Assembly: GCA_964426075.1 (NCBI GenBank)
Contig: CAYROP010000008.1
Location: 1-33,226, forward strand
Length of the DNA: 33,226 nt
Reading direction: 5' to 3'
Source: CAYQLK01 sp964426075
GTDB lineage: Bacteria > Patescibacteriota > Microgenomatia > CAYQLK01
Shown here: positions 13,335 through 21,997 of the stretch, piece by piece
Layout: every line of letters begins with the position of its first letter
Position numbering within the stretch: position 1 is the stretch's first letter
Made by a program: the position numbers and the translations under genes
The notes under the pieces: model-generated
Databases searched by the model: none
What the model was told of the DNA's origin: nothing
What the model saw: only the letters and a program-made list of their open reading frames with translations

Positions 13335-14318
13335 ATGATTAGAATTGCACAGCCAAAAGACAAAAAAAAATTTAACGAGGCAGCAAACCATGTTATGCAG
13401 AGTTGGGAATGGGGTGAGTTTAGGGAAAAAACTGGTAATAAGGTTTTTAGAATAATTGAGGAAAATGAAAAAAAATGGAATGTTTTTTCATTTACTGTAC
13501 ATGCTGTTCCTAAAACTAAATTCAATATTGGTTATATGCCAAAATCAATTTGGCCAAGAGAAAAAGTTTTGAACTTTTTGGAAGGTTTAGCTAAAAAAGA
13601 AAATATTGTTTTTATAAAAATTGAACCAGATATTGAGACTGATAAATTTAAACTTAAAAAAACTGGGGTAAAAGTCGTAAAAAGTCAGAAAGATATTTTT
13701 GCAAAAAGTACATTTTTGGTCGATTTAACAAAACCCGAAGAGGACTTATTTCGAAACCTTAATCAAAAAACAAGGTATAACGTTCGGGTAGCGCAAAAAA
13801 ATAATATTGTGATTGAAGTTAGTGAAAGCATTGGAGATTTTGTAAAACTACAAAGAGAAACAGCTAAAAGAAATGGATTTTATTTACATCCTGATTCGTA
13901 TTACAAAACGGTTTTTGAATTGTTTAGTGAAAAAAAGATGGCCAAAATAATTAGTGCAAAATATAAAGGAAAAATTTTGACTTCTTGGATGCTGTTTATA
14001 TTTAAAGATGTTTGGTATTACCCTTACGGAGGATCAAGCTCCGAACACCGCAATTTGATGCATTCGAATTTGGTCGCTTGGGAAGCAATAAAACTAGCAA
14101 AACGGGAAGGCGGAAAGGTATTTGATATGTGGGGAGCACTGGGCAAAAATCCGAACGAAAAAGATCCTTGGTATGGGTTTCATCGTTTTAAGTCCGGATA
14201 CGGAGGAAGACTTATTGAGTACCCAGGGGCTTACGATGTGGTATTTAACGAAAAATATTATTTACTTTTAACATTGATTGATAAACTGCGCTGGTTTTAC
14301 TTAAAATTTAGAAGATAA
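13335..14318 (+). CDS. FemAB-family peptidoglycan aminoacyltransferase-like protein
   Basis: FemAB proteins add amino acids from aminoacyl-tRNA to the lipid II peptide, building interpeptide bridges. The 327-aa product has the tandem GNAT-like layout: QSWEWGEFREKTG near 22-34, PEEDLFRNLNQKTRYNVRVAQKN near 135-157 (the usual KTRRNI-type helix), YYPYGGSSSEHRNLMHSNLVAWEAIKLAKREGG near 230-262, and a C-terminal FKSGYGGRLIEYPGAYD segment. It lacks the long coiled-coil arm of staphylococcal FemA. It follows the helicase gene by 25 nt and precedes a large membrane protein by 4 nt. No SD. The amino acid donated cannot be told from sequence. Confidence 0.88.
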   Translation: MIRIAQPKDKKKFNEAANHVMQSWEWGEFREKTGNKVFRIIEENEKKWNVFSFTVHAVPKTKFNIGYMPKSIWPREKVLNFLEGLAKKENIVFIKIEPDIETDKFKLKKTGVKVVKSQKDIFAKSTFLVDLTKPEEDLFRNLNQKTRYNVRVAQKNNIVIEVSESIGDFVKLQRETAKRNGFYLHPDSYYKTVFELFSEKKMAKIISAKYKGKILTSWMLFIFKDVWYYPYGGSSSEHRNLMHSNLVAWEAIKLAKREGGKVFDMWGALGKNPNEKDPWYGFHRFKSGYGGRLIEYPGAYDVVFNEKYYLLLTLIDKLRWFYLKFRR

Positions 14319-14322
14319 TTCC

Positions 14323-16356
14323 ATGTTGGATTTTCTTGCTTATTTTGGTTACTTTTGTCTGGTTGCGGTCTTAGCTTTTTTTGTACCAGGTGATTTACTG
14401 GTCGGTAAATTAAAAATTAAAATATGGTCTAGGATTGTGCTAAGTTTTATGGTCGGCATGGTTTTGTGGAGTTTGTTAGGCCTGCTTTTCGGATATTTAA
14501 ACTTAAGGTTTTTGTTTTATCTATATTTGTTTTTTGCCCTTTTTTGGTGGATCAAAAAAAATAAGGGTAAATTTAAAAAATTTAAAAAATTAGATTTCAA
14601 TAAGATAGACTATTTTTTAATTGTTCTTTTAGTTTTGGGTACATTAACTCAATTGATAAGTGTTGGTTTTATGGGAATAAGATATACGGACGGAATGTAC
14701 TTTTGTTGTGTGGTTCCGGATAGTTTGTACCATCTTGGACTTACAAATGAATTAGTTAAAAATTTTCCACCTTACGAGCCCGGTATGAGTGGTGTTCTGG
14801 TAAAAAATTATCATCTTTTATTTAACTTGACCGTAGCAGATCTGGTTAGGATCTTCAAATTACCTCTTATCGAAACACAGACTCAATATTTTGCTTTTTT
14901 ATTATCAATAGGGATTGGAGCAGGCGCATGGGTCTTTGGTGAGCTTGTAAATATTGGAAAGGGTTTTGTTAGGTGGTTGGTATTTTTTGTTTATTTTGCT
15001 GGAGATATTTTGTACTTGTTTATGTTGGTTCTTGGTAAGGGTTTAAATTTTGATGTGAGAATTTTACATGACAGTACAAAATTGTGGGGGAGCCCACCAA
15101 GAGTGATTGCATTGGTTTTGCTGTTTGGGGGTTTAAGTTTATTGGTTTATTGGATCAAAAAGAAAAACACATTCGCATTGTGGCTTTCGGTTTTAGTAAT
15201 GGCAAGCTTAGTTGGATATAAAGTCTATGATGGAATCTTTGCGGCTCTTGGGTTAGGGTTTTTGGGAATATTTTTAGTTGCAAAAAAAAGATGGCGTGAG
15301 GTTTGGGCACTGATGTTCTTCTTGCTACTGACAGCAATAATATACCTACCATTTAACTCCGGAGCTGGTGGTCTTGTGTGGGCAGGGTTATGGAGGTTTG
15401 ATGATTTTATAGTAAGGTCTGAGTTTGAACTAGGTCGTGTAGAGTTGGCAAAGAGAATTTTTGCGGAAAATAAAAACTATTTAAGAGTTGCTTATCATGA
15501 AACAATTTATATTTTTCTTTATTTCCTTACAATTTTTGGAACACTTTTGTTGGGGTTTGCTCAAAATCTAAAATCACTCGGAAGATTCCCGATGGAATTA
15601 AATTTATTCTTAATTCCAGCTGTGCTTCTGTCAATTATTTCAGGTTCACTTTTTTTTCAAAAAACCGGAGGTGCTAATTCGGGACAATTTCTGATTGTTG
15701 TAATGACCGTGTTGCCGATTTATGCAGCATTATCTGTAAGTTATTGGCTAGGGAAGTTTGGAACTAAAGCGGCAACTTTATTAACAATAATAATTATTCT
15801 TTTATCCGGGACGAGGGCAGTATACGATACATATACTCAAATTAGATTTGATATGGTACGAGATATTGATAATTCGAGTAGCTTACTGGTACCGAGCGAC
15901 GAGCTAATTGCTTTGGATTTTATCCGACTAAATACAACCAACGAAGCTGTAGTCTTGGCTGACAATATCGGACGAAATGCTGGTAACCGCTCTTACTATT
16001 TAAGTTTTTTGGGGAATCGGAATTTGTTTTTGACTGGAAGTGACATTCTAAATGATCATGGGGTTGATGTTTCCCAAAGGATAAAGGATAGGCAAATTGT
16101 TTTTCGTTCCCCTTACGTGTCTAGTGTAAGTGCGACTTTGGATAAAAATAAAATAGACTACATTTATATGAAGTCCAATTGGTATTTAGAGAGTACGGCT
16201 TCGGCACAATTTTTGGAACCGGTTTATGAAAATGACTTGATCAAAATTTTGAAAATTGATAAGGATAAAATAAAAACTGTACCTACAAAAAGCGAAGTGT
16301 TAGAGGAAGAAAAAATTTTATGGGAATATTTCAAAAATCACGAGTTACCAAAATAA
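14323..16356 (+). CDS. Large polytopic membrane protein, probable GT-C-type glycosyltransferase
   Basis: The 677-aa product has around a dozen hydrophobic segments through about residue 505, then a soluble C-terminal domain of about 170 residues (SSLLVPSDELIALDFIRLNTT onward). An extracytoplasmic loop after the third helix (GIRYTDGMYFCCVVPDSLYHLGLTNELVKNFPP) has the acidic residue placement common in GT-C transferases that use polyprenyl-linked sugars. The C-terminal part, with DNIGRNAGNRSYYLSFLGNR and a FLTGSDI segment, resembles the periplasmic end of such proteins. Family assignment is by architecture only. It lies 4 nt behind the FemAB gene and is very AT-rich. Confidence 0.75.
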   Translation: MLDFLAYFGYFCLVAVLAFFVPGDLLVGKLKIKIWSRIVLSFMVGMVLWSLLGLLFGYLNLRFLFYLYLFFALFWWIKKNKGKFKKFKKLDFNKIDYFLIVLLVLGTLTQLISVGFMGIRYTDGMYFCCVVPDSLYHLGLTNELVKNFPPYEPGMSGVLVKNYHLLFNLTVADLVRIFKLPLIETQTQYFAFLLSIGIGAGAWVFGELVNIGKGFVRWLVFFVYFAGDILYLFMLVLGKGLNFDVRILHDSTKLWGSPPRVIALVLLFGGLSLLVYWIKKKNTFALWLSVLVMASLVGYKVYDGIFAALGLGFLGIFLVAKKRWREVWALMFFLLLTAIIYLPFNSGAGGLVWAGLWRFDDFIVRSEFELGRVELAKRIFAENKNYLRVAYHETIYIFLYFLTIFGTLLLGFAQNLKSLGRFPMELNLFLIPAVLLSIISGSLFFQKTGGANSGQFLIVVMTVLPIYAALSVSYWLGKFGTKAATLLTIIIILLSGTRAVYDTYTQIRFDMVRDIDNSSSLLVPSDELIALDFIRLNTTNEAVVLADNIGRNAGNRSYYLSFLGNRNLFLTGSDILNDHGVDVSQRIKDRQIVFRSPYVSSVSATLDKNKIDYIYMKSNWYLESTASAQFLEPVYENDLIKILKIDKDKIKTVPTKSEVLEEEKILWEYFKNHELPK

Positions 16357-16382
16357 ATATTCGGATATTTAAATATAAAATA

Positions 16383-16419
16383 GGGTGGCAGTCTAGCTTG
16401 TTAAGCTAAACAACCACCC
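16383..16419 (-). terminator. Hairpin between convergent genes
   Basis: GGGTGG (16383-16388) pairs with CCACCC (16414-16419), and inside TAGCTT (16394-16399) pairs with AAGCTA (16403-16408). On the minus strand TATTTTATATTT follows, an imperfect U-tract. It probably ends the 16444-17456 operon and may also stop plus-strand transcripts. Confidence 0.6.
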
Positions 16420-16443
16420 ATGGTTTTACAGAAGAGCCGCCTT

Positions 16444-16797
16444 TTATGGGGTGCGGTATTTCTGCATGATTCGATCGACGCCCTCAACGAGTGCGCGCTT
16501 TTGCAGCGATGGAAGCCCAGTAAATCCTGGCGTAACCAAATGTTGGTTAGCCTTGATCTTCTGGGCATCTTGATGCCAGCCCGGGTAGTTCTCCAACTCG
16601 AAAGCGAAAACATTCTCGATCGCAAAGACAGCGTCTTCGACTTTGTCGTCGGTCAGAAGAGGTCTGCGATCGTAGACTGGCGCAGGTCGGAGTGTGTTGA
16701 TTCGACCTTGGCTCATAAGCCTCCAAATGCTCTGGAGCCACTCGGTGATTTCGTCCACAGCCTGCAAGCGTGGCCCTTCCTCTTGTGTGACCTTCAT
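16444..16797 (-). CDS. Orphan protein of 117 aa, function unknown
   Basis: No family recognised. The product is soluble, with a helical N-terminus (QAVDEITEWLQSIWRLMSQ), a central polar segment (VYDRRPLLTDDKVEDAVFAIENVFAFELENYPGW) and a basic end. Its ATG overlaps the TGA of the 48-aa gene as ATGA, indicating coupled translation. It is the last gene of a GC-rich minus-strand operon, followed by a hairpin. The competing plus-strand frame (16420-16839) has no start signals and is rejected. Confidence 0.7.
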   Translation of the reverse strand: MKVTQEEGPRLQAVDEITEWLQSIWRLMSQGRINTLRPAPVYDRRPLLTDDKVEDAVFAIENVFAFELENYPGWHQDAQKIKANQHLVTPGFTGLPSLQKRALVEGVDRIMQKYRTP

Positions 16798-16940
16798 GGC
16801 AGGATTGGCTCCAGTTCCCGGATGATCTTGTCCTTTTGATCAGGGCAGATTCTGTCTGGGCGCATCGGCATAGGCCTCGACGGAGAAAATGGCGTGGTTG
16901 AAGGTGAGGTGCGGACTGGTGCGGTGGTTGGACTAGGCAT
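16794..16940 (-). CDS. 48-aa Pro/Ser/Thr-rich small protein, function unknown
   Basis: Begins at ATG 16940 with an excellent SD (GGAGG, 8 nt away) and ends with TGA at 16796-16794, overlapping the next ATG. The first half (PSPTTAPVRTSPSTTPFSP) is disordered and Pro/Thr/Ser-rich; the second half has charged residues (DRICPDQKDKIIRELEPILP) that may form a short helix. One cysteine. It sits 27 nt after the 162-aa gene. The SD, the ATGA overlap and the codon composition are the evidence that it is a real gene. It might be a leader whose translation opens the downstream gene. Confidence 0.68.
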   Translation of the reverse strand: MPSPTTAPVRTSPSTTPFSPSRPMPMRPDRICPDQKDKIIRELEPILP

Positions 16941-16967
16941 GCTTGTTACCTCCCTTGAATCGTGGGT

Positions 16968-17456
16968 CTAGTCGTTTTCGCCGCTTAACAACTTCCAAGT
17001 GTCGGGGTCGTTAAGGTGGCGTCTGTCGGATTTGCTGAAACGACGATCGCCAGCAGGGTTTGAGGTGTCTGGAATCCCCACGTCGGGGAATTGAAATGCG
17101 CGAAGAAGAGCGAAGATTTTTTTGAGCAGGCCGACACCAATATTTACGGTACCGTCAATGCTCATATCTCCGGTTTTGACACGGCTTTTGATGAGCCAGA
17201 GATCCTCCTCGGTAACGAGAATTTCTTGGTAGTAATCCTCGCACCCTTCATAAAAATCGCCATTTCCTGGAACAAGCTCATCAAAGAGACGACCAAGCCC
17301 AGAAAGAAGATTACGGCTGGGATCAACTTCCAAGTAGGCTGTTGATCCGCGTTGCTCGGGTTGGGGTAACTGGGGAATCCCGTCGATCGCGTCCACAAGG
17401 TGGACGACTTCGTAGACGTTGAGCTTGAGTTCGAGAACTCTTGCATTGTCAGACAT
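16968..17456 (-). CDS. Orphan protein of 162 aa, function unknown
   Basis: No family recognised. The protein is acidic and soluble: an N-terminal strand/helix region (VLELKLNVYEVVHLVDAID), a segment with LEVDPSRNLLSGLGRLFDELVPG around 44-66, an acidic tract (EGCEDYYQEILVTEEDLWLIKSRV), a Gly/Val stretch (GTVNIGVGLLKKIFALL) and a polar C-terminal tail. Start is ATG 17456, with AAGGAGG 4 nt upstream, the best SD in the window. First gene of a three-gene operon. A TATAAT lies about 80 nt upstream. GC-rich against its neighbours, suggesting a different origin or selection. Confidence 0.75.
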   Translation of the reverse strand: MSDNARVLELKLNVYEVVHLVDAIDGIPQLPQPEQRGSTAYLEVDPSRNLLSGLGRLFDELVPGNGDFYEGCEDYYQEILVTEEDLWLIKSRVKTGDMSIDGTVNIGVGLLKKIFALLRAFQFPDVGIPDTSNPAGDRRFSKSDRRHLNDPDTWKLLSGEND

Positions 17457-17473
17457 TGTTCCTCCTTGAAGAC

Positions 17474-17485
17474 CAAAATATTTTG
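17474..17485 (-). promoter_or_regulatory. 12-bp perfect palindrome in the leader of the 17456 operon
   Basis: CAAAATATTTTG lies between the -10 and the SD. It could be an operator, but no repressor is known here and AT palindromes occur by chance. Confidence 0.3.
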
Positions 17486-17532
17486 CGCTGGGGTTAAAGT
17501 GCCAGAAAGAGTAAACTCCTCTGTTGGCGGAA

Positions 17533-17538
17533 ATTATA
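17533..17538 (-). promoter_or_regulatory. -10 hexamer of the 17456-16444 operon
   Basis: TATAAT on the minus strand, in the 97-nt gap after the helicase-nuclease gene; leader about 70 nt. No good -35 at 17 nt. Confidence 0.5.
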
Positions 17539-17553
17539 TACCTATTGTCTAAT

Positions 17554-20439
17554 TTAGGCTAATGAGGCAGGACAAATCTTATTAAACGGGCAGTTAGTAC
17601 AACTGAATTTGTCAGGTTTGGGAATGAAGTTTTCAGATAAAATACCCTCTTTAACTTTTGTGATGTCACTTATTGCTTTTTGATATAGTTTTTCGTCTGG
17701 CTTGCGTTTTGCGTAAATATTATTTTCTACAAAATACAAACCTATTTCATCGGCGGAGTGATGATATTTTTCTTTAAAAGCAAGAGCATAGATTTTTAGC
17801 TGGATGGAACTATTAACTCTTTCTTTGGCTTTTTTTTCGTCAACTCCTTGAGAAGTCTTGAAATCCATAATCGTTGTTATGCCTTTGTCGATAGTAATCA
17901 AGTCAAACCTTCCTGTAATTTTTACTCCGTTGTATGAAAGAGTGAACTTTTCTTCCACTAATAAATCGTCAAATATTGTATTTTTTTGAGTTTGATAAAA
18001 ATCACTGATTATTTTTTGGCCTTTATCAAATAACTCTTCCCTATTTTTGGCGTTAAAAAAACCGACATCAGAAAAGTTTTCTTTATATATATCAAGTAGT
18101 TCTTTGCATGTAATTGGAGTATTTGTTTTTTTGGCACGATAAAAAGCTTCTAGAGATTTATGGACTGCCGTGCCAAGCACCATGGCTCCAGTTTGGCTTT
18201 TGGGAAGTTTAAGCACATAGTTGTACCTGTATTGCAGTGGACAAGTTAAATAACTATTAATTGAATCTTGATTTAATTTAAGAGGAAGATTCGAGACAAT
18301 TTTCTTATCTTTTTGAATAACCATTAAAGGAAGTTGTTCACTTGTGGAAAAACGGCTGATTTTTTCAATAGAATTAAGTTTTATTGGAACGATTTCTAAA
18401 TCTTGCTTGCCGAATGATTCTAATAAAAATTGTGATGGTTTTTTGGATCTTGCACCACCGTAATCTTCTGCCCAAGTAAGGAATAAATTTTCTTTGGCTC
18501 TAGTAACGGCGACATAAAAAAGCCTTCGTTCTTCTTGGAGATCGCTTTGTTTGGAATTATTATTTTGATCCTCTAATAGTTCATTGGGGATACTAATACC
18601 TTGTGATTTTGACCTCGATGGAAATCTGTCAGAAACCAAATTGACGATAAAAACACTGTCAAACTCTAATCCCTTGGATGAATGGATAGTTAGTACGTTG
18701 ACTGCATCAATTGATTGATCTAGTGTCGCAGTAGTTGAAGTGTCACCGGATTCTTCTAACAATATAAATGTGGTGATGTAGTTAATAACTGAAGGGTCGG
18801 TAGTGGAACTAATAAATTCTGAAAGTTTTTCGAATAGCTTGGAAATGTTTTCAATCTTTCTAATATCTTCTGGACTATTTGATTTTTGGTAGGTTTGAAA
18901 AACCTTATGATCTAATAAAAATATATATAAAAGTTCGGCAACATTTTTTTGTGATGCGGTGATTGAATATTTATGTAAATCAGAAACGATGGTTTCAATT
19001 TTTGTTTTTTCTGAACCAGAAATTTTTAGATCATCATAGTCTGAAATAGTTTCAAGAAGATTAAATAATTTAATATGCCTATTTCGAGTATAGGCAGCCA
19101 ACTTAATCATGACCTCCGGACTTACTTGGTAATATTCAGAAACGCCAAGATGATAAAGACTTAGGTCGTCTTCAAAATTAGCTAAGGTTTTTAGAAAGAA
19201 AATTAGATTTTTAACTTCGGGTGTTTGATAGAGTGAAGTGGTTCCAACGGATTGAACAGGAATACCAATATTTTCGAGGGCACGAATAAAAGGAATGGCA
19301 TGACTTGAAGCTCTTGAAAGAATTGCAATATCTGAATATTTTTTCCCTAATTTATTTAACTCAATTATTTTTTGAGTTACTAATTCGACCTCATCACTTA
19401 ATGTTGTGCCGCGGAGAATTTGCGGTTTGGTTTTAGAAATATTTGCAGAAGCTTCTAATTTTTTGTTTATTTTGGCCGCAACCTCTAATCTGTCTGGATT
19501 ATTATTTTGAATAACCTCATAAGCTAAATCTAATATTCCCTGATTGGATCTGTAGTTCTTGGTCAAAACAAATTGTTTGGTCTCTGGATAATTTTTTTTA
19601 AAAGAAAGAATATTAGAAATTGAAGCACCGCGAAATTTGTAAATTGACTGATCATCGTCCCCAACAACTGTCAGGTTGCGATGTTTACTACAAAGCATAT
19701 TAACTAAATCATTTTGAGCAAGATTAGTGTCTTGATACTCGTCAACAAGAATGTATTTGTACTTATTTTGATAGTTTTCAAGAATACTTGGCTGTTCTTT
19801 AAACACGCGACGGACCAAATATAATAAGTCTGAAAAATCTACAAAATTACCTAATCTTTTTAATTCCTCATATTGAGAAAAACAGTTTGCAAGTTCTATT
19901 AATTTGACTGATTCGGTGGAGTCCTCTAATTGAGATGCATACAAAACAAGTGACTGACTAGTAATATTTTCATCTTTTAGGTTGCTAAAAAACGTAGTCA
20001 AGTCACGCAGAAATTTGAGAGGATTATTTACTGGTCTAAAATACTCTAGACTAAGATTATAAAGGTGAGAGCGCAAAAATAAAATTTGTTGGTTTTGGGT
20101 AAGAATTTTGTAATCTGGAGATAATCCAACATCGTAAGCAATATCTCTTAGAATTGAGTCCGCAAATGCATGAAAAGTAAAGACCGAGATTGAAGAAAAA
20201 ACATCAGGTAATAAATCATATACCCTAAAATCCATCTCTTCCGAGGCTTTTTCAGTAAAAGTGAGAGCTAAAATCTCTTCAGGCTTAGCAAACTTTTGTT
20301 CAATCAAATAAGCAATCCTTCTAGTAATTACCGCGGTTTTTCCGGTACCTGCCCCGGCAATTATTAATATTGGGCCATTTGTTTCAATAACAGCATTTTT
20401 TTGCTCTGGGTTAAGATTTTTTAGGATGTCTGATTTCAT
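17554..20439 (-). CDS. UvrD-like helicase fused to an Fe-S PD-(D/E)XK nuclease (AddAB/AdnAB-like)
   Basis: The first 670 or so residues are an SF1A helicase: NPEQKNAV at 10-17, AGAGTGKT at 28-35, TFTEKASEEM, DEYQD at 233-237, GDDDQSIYKFRGA, KNYRSN, TIHSSKGLEF and VAVTRAKE. The C-terminal part is a RecB-type nuclease: GRFDLI with D846, and MDFKTS with D859 and K861. Four cysteines frame it, C733 (YLTCPLQYRY) and C947, C950, C956 (C-x2-C-x5-C), as in AddB and Cas4 Fe-S nucleases. A single chain with both activities probably processes double-strand ends for recombination. Start ATG 20439 has a -10 ending about 8 nt upstream. Neighbour rmuC is divergent. Confidence 0.93.
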   Translation of the reverse strand: MKSDILKNLNPEQKNAVIETNGPILIIAGAGTGKTAVITRRIAYLIEQKFAKPEEILALTFTEKASEEMDFRVYDLLPDVFSSISVFTFHAFADSILRDIAYDVGLSPDYKILTQNQQILFLRSHLYNLSLEYFRPVNNPLKFLRDLTTFFSNLKDENITSQSLVLYASQLEDSTESVKLIELANCFSQYEELKRLGNFVDFSDLLYLVRRVFKEQPSILENYQNKYKYILVDEYQDTNLAQNDLVNMLCSKHRNLTVVGDDDQSIYKFRGASISNILSFKKNYPETKQFVLTKNYRSNQGILDLAYEVIQNNNPDRLEVAAKINKKLEASANISKTKPQILRGTTLSDEVELVTQKIIELNKLGKKYSDIAILSRASSHAIPFIRALENIGIPVQSVGTTSLYQTPEVKNLIFFLKTLANFEDDLSLYHLGVSEYYQVSPEVMIKLAAYTRNRHIKLFNLLETISDYDDLKISGSEKTKIETIVSDLHKYSITASQKNVAELLYIFLLDHKVFQTYQKSNSPEDIRKIENISKLFEKLSEFISSTTDPSVINYITTFILLEESGDTSTTATLDQSIDAVNVLTIHSSKGLEFDSVFIVNLVSDRFPSRSKSQGISIPNELLEDQNNNSKQSDLQEERRLFYVAVTRAKENLFLTWAEDYGGARSKKPSQFLLESFGKQDLEIVPIKLNSIEKISRFSTSEQLPLMVIQKDKKIVSNLPLKLNQDSINSYLTCPLQYRYNYVLKLPKSQTGAMVLGTAVHKSLEAFYRAKKTNTPITCKELLDIYKENFSDVGFFNAKNREELFDKGQKIISDFYQTQKNTIFDDLLVEEKFTLSYNGVKITGRFDLITIDKGITTIMDFKTSQGVDEKKAKERVNSSIQLKIYALAFKEKYHHSADEIGLYFVENNIYAKRKPDEKLYQKAISDITKVKEGILSENFIPKPDKFSCTNCPFNKICPASLA

Positions 20440-20440
20440 G

Positions 20441-20456
20441 TGCTACAATCATATCA
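20441..20456. promoter_or_regulatory. Overlapping divergent -10 elements of rmuC and the helicase-nuclease gene
   Basis: Plus strand: TGCTACAAT at 20441-20449 toward rmuC. Minus strand: TGATATGAT at 20456-20448 toward the helicase. Both are TGN-extended -10 forms and they share bases 20448-20449, so the two promoters cannot be occupied at once. Confidence 0.5.
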
Positions 20457-20474
20457 CCTAAAAGAAAAACACTA

Positions 20475-21584
20475 ATGTTACCCGAAAGTTTAATTGTAAT
20501 TATTTCTAGTTTGGTATTGATTGTGGCAGTTTTGGCAATGTTTTTTTGGTTGTTTAAAAAATATTTTCAACAGAACTTTGAAGCAATGAGTGATAGAGCG
20601 ATGAATAAAAATGTTAAAAATATTATCGAGCTGGCAAAAAGTGAATTGTCTAGTGAAAAAGATTCAATAAACATTGACCTAAAAAATAAGCAGGATTCGA
20701 TTGAAAAATTAGTTAAAGGACTACAAGATGAAATAGATGCGCGACAAAAAGAAATTAGAGAAATGGAACAAAACCGCAACAAAAGTTATGGCGAAATTGC
20801 GCGAGCAATATCTGACCACCAAAAAATTACCGAGGATCTAAAAGTTACGACACAAAATCTGGGTAGGGTTTTGTCTAATAACCAATCACGTGGTCAATGG
20901 GGTGAACATATAATTGAAGGGTTACTTGAACAGGCTGGGTTAATTGAAAATATCCACTTTTTGAGACAGTCACCTCTAGGTAACTCTGATATTAAACCAG
21001 ACATTACCCTACTTTTACCTGGGAAAAAGGTAATTGCTGTTGATGTTAAGTTTCCATACCAAGCTATACAAAGGATGGTTGATGCGAATAGTGCTACTGA
21101 AAAAGATTTGGAAAAGAAAATGTTTAAAAATGATGTTGCTGCCAAACTAAAACAAGTCGAAAAATATATTGATACAACCAAAGGAACGCTTGATTATGCA
21201 GTAATGTTCGTACCAAATGAAGCGTTATTTAGTTTTATTACTAAGGAGTTTGCTGATGTAATAAATGATGCATTTAAAAAGAAAATTTTAATTGTTTCCC
21301 CTTTTTCTTTTATACCGATTACTAAAACGGTTTTGGAAATGCATAAAAGTTTTACTATGGAAAATAGTTTAAGAAACTTGATGGTTATGTTCGCAGATTT
21401 TTCCAAGCAGTGGGGAATGTTTAAAGGTGAGTTTGAAAAATTTGATAAATCAATTAAATCTTTAAGGGTTAACTATGATCAAATTAACACAACGAGATTT
21501 AAAGAAATGGACAGAAGAGTAAAAAAAATAGAAGGTCATAGTGTTGGTCAAATTGAAAAAGACGAAGTTAAATTAATTGAGTAA
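20475..21584 (+). CDS. rmuC: RmuC-family DNA recombination protein
   Basis: RmuC limits inversions at short inverted repeats and is a predicted nuclease acting on DNA structures. The 369-aa product has one N-terminal membrane helix (about 5-28), a coiled coil rich in Lys/Glu at about 45-130, then the RmuC domain: RGQWGEHIIEGLLEQAGL near 138-155, KPDITLLLPGKKVIAVDVKFPYQA near 174-197 and the VMFVPNEALFSFI segment near 244-256. The D and K residues in PDITLLLPGKK and VDVKF match a PD-(D/E)XK core. Short for the family (often 450 aa or more). No SD. Confidence 0.93.
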   Translation: MLPESLIVIISSLVLIVAVLAMFFWLFKKYFQQNFEAMSDRAMNKNVKNIIELAKSELSSEKDSINIDLKNKQDSIEKLVKGLQDEIDARQKEIREMEQNRNKSYGEIARAISDHQKITEDLKVTTQNLGRVLSNNQSRGQWGEHIIEGLLEQAGLIENIHFLRQSPLGNSDIKPDITLLLPGKKVIAVDVKFPYQAIQRMVDANSATEKDLEKKMFKNDVAAKLKQVEKYIDTTKGTLDYAVMFVPNEALFSFITKEFADVINDAFKKKILIVSPFSFIPITKTVLEMHKSFTMENSLRNLMVMFADFSKQWGMFKGEFEKFDKSIKSLRVNYDQINTTRFKEMDRRVKKIEGHSVGQIEKDEVKLIE

Positions 21585-21602
21585 TATAAATATATCTACC
21601 GA

Positions 21603-21608
21603 TATAAT
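21603..21608 (+). promoter_or_regulatory. -10 hexamer before the 21620 gene
   Basis: TATAAT ends 11 nt before the GTG start, so the leader would be about 5 nt. No clear -35. Confidence 0.4.
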
Positions 21609-21619
21609 TATTACCTAAA

Positions 21620-21991
21620 GTGAAAAGACCTATTGTAGTTATTTGGTTAATTATCTTGTTCAGCTGGTCTGGAGTGATTTGGGTTGGAAAATCCGGAAAT
21701 GTTGAAAAAGAGAAAGATCACTTAATATTGTTTCTGTTATTACTTCCAGCTTTAACTTTTCTGATATCTTTTGTCCTTTTTTTGATAAGAATACTGACAA
21801 AAAAAGGACAGGATGAGCGTGTAGTATTTAAATCGAGCTTTTGGTGGACCTTATTGTGTGTTTCAGTTTTTTTGATTGGTTGGTTTTTGAACACGAGAAA
21901 AATGCTTGATTTAATATATTTGGGAATACTTTTGGGAATTATAGTTTTTGGAGGAATGTTTCTGAGGCTCGGATTAAAACGAGGTTACTAA
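21620..21991 (+). CDS. Small four-helix membrane protein, function unknown
   Basis: No family recognised. The 123-aa product has hydrophobic segments at about 5-24, 36-60, 75-92 and 95-115, separated by short charged loops (GNVEKEKD, KKGQDER, NTRK), and ends with RLGLKRGY, a positive cytoplasmic tail. Start is GTG 21620. It follows rmuC by 35 nt and converges on an Ig-like protein gene with 6 nt between the stop codons. A transport or scaffold role would be guesswork. Confidence 0.75.
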   Translation: MKRPIVVIWLIILFSWSGVIWVGKSGNVEKEKDHLILFLLLLPALTFLISFVLFLIRILTKKGQDERVVFKSSFWWTLLCVSVFLIGWFLNTRKMLDLIYLGILLGIIVFGGMFLRLGLKRGY

Positions 21992-21997
21992 ATTAGA

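Noticed and set aside
16420..16839. 139-aa plus-strand frame
   Set aside because: Opposite the SD-led minus-strand operon; begins inside the terminator hairpin region and lacks an SD.
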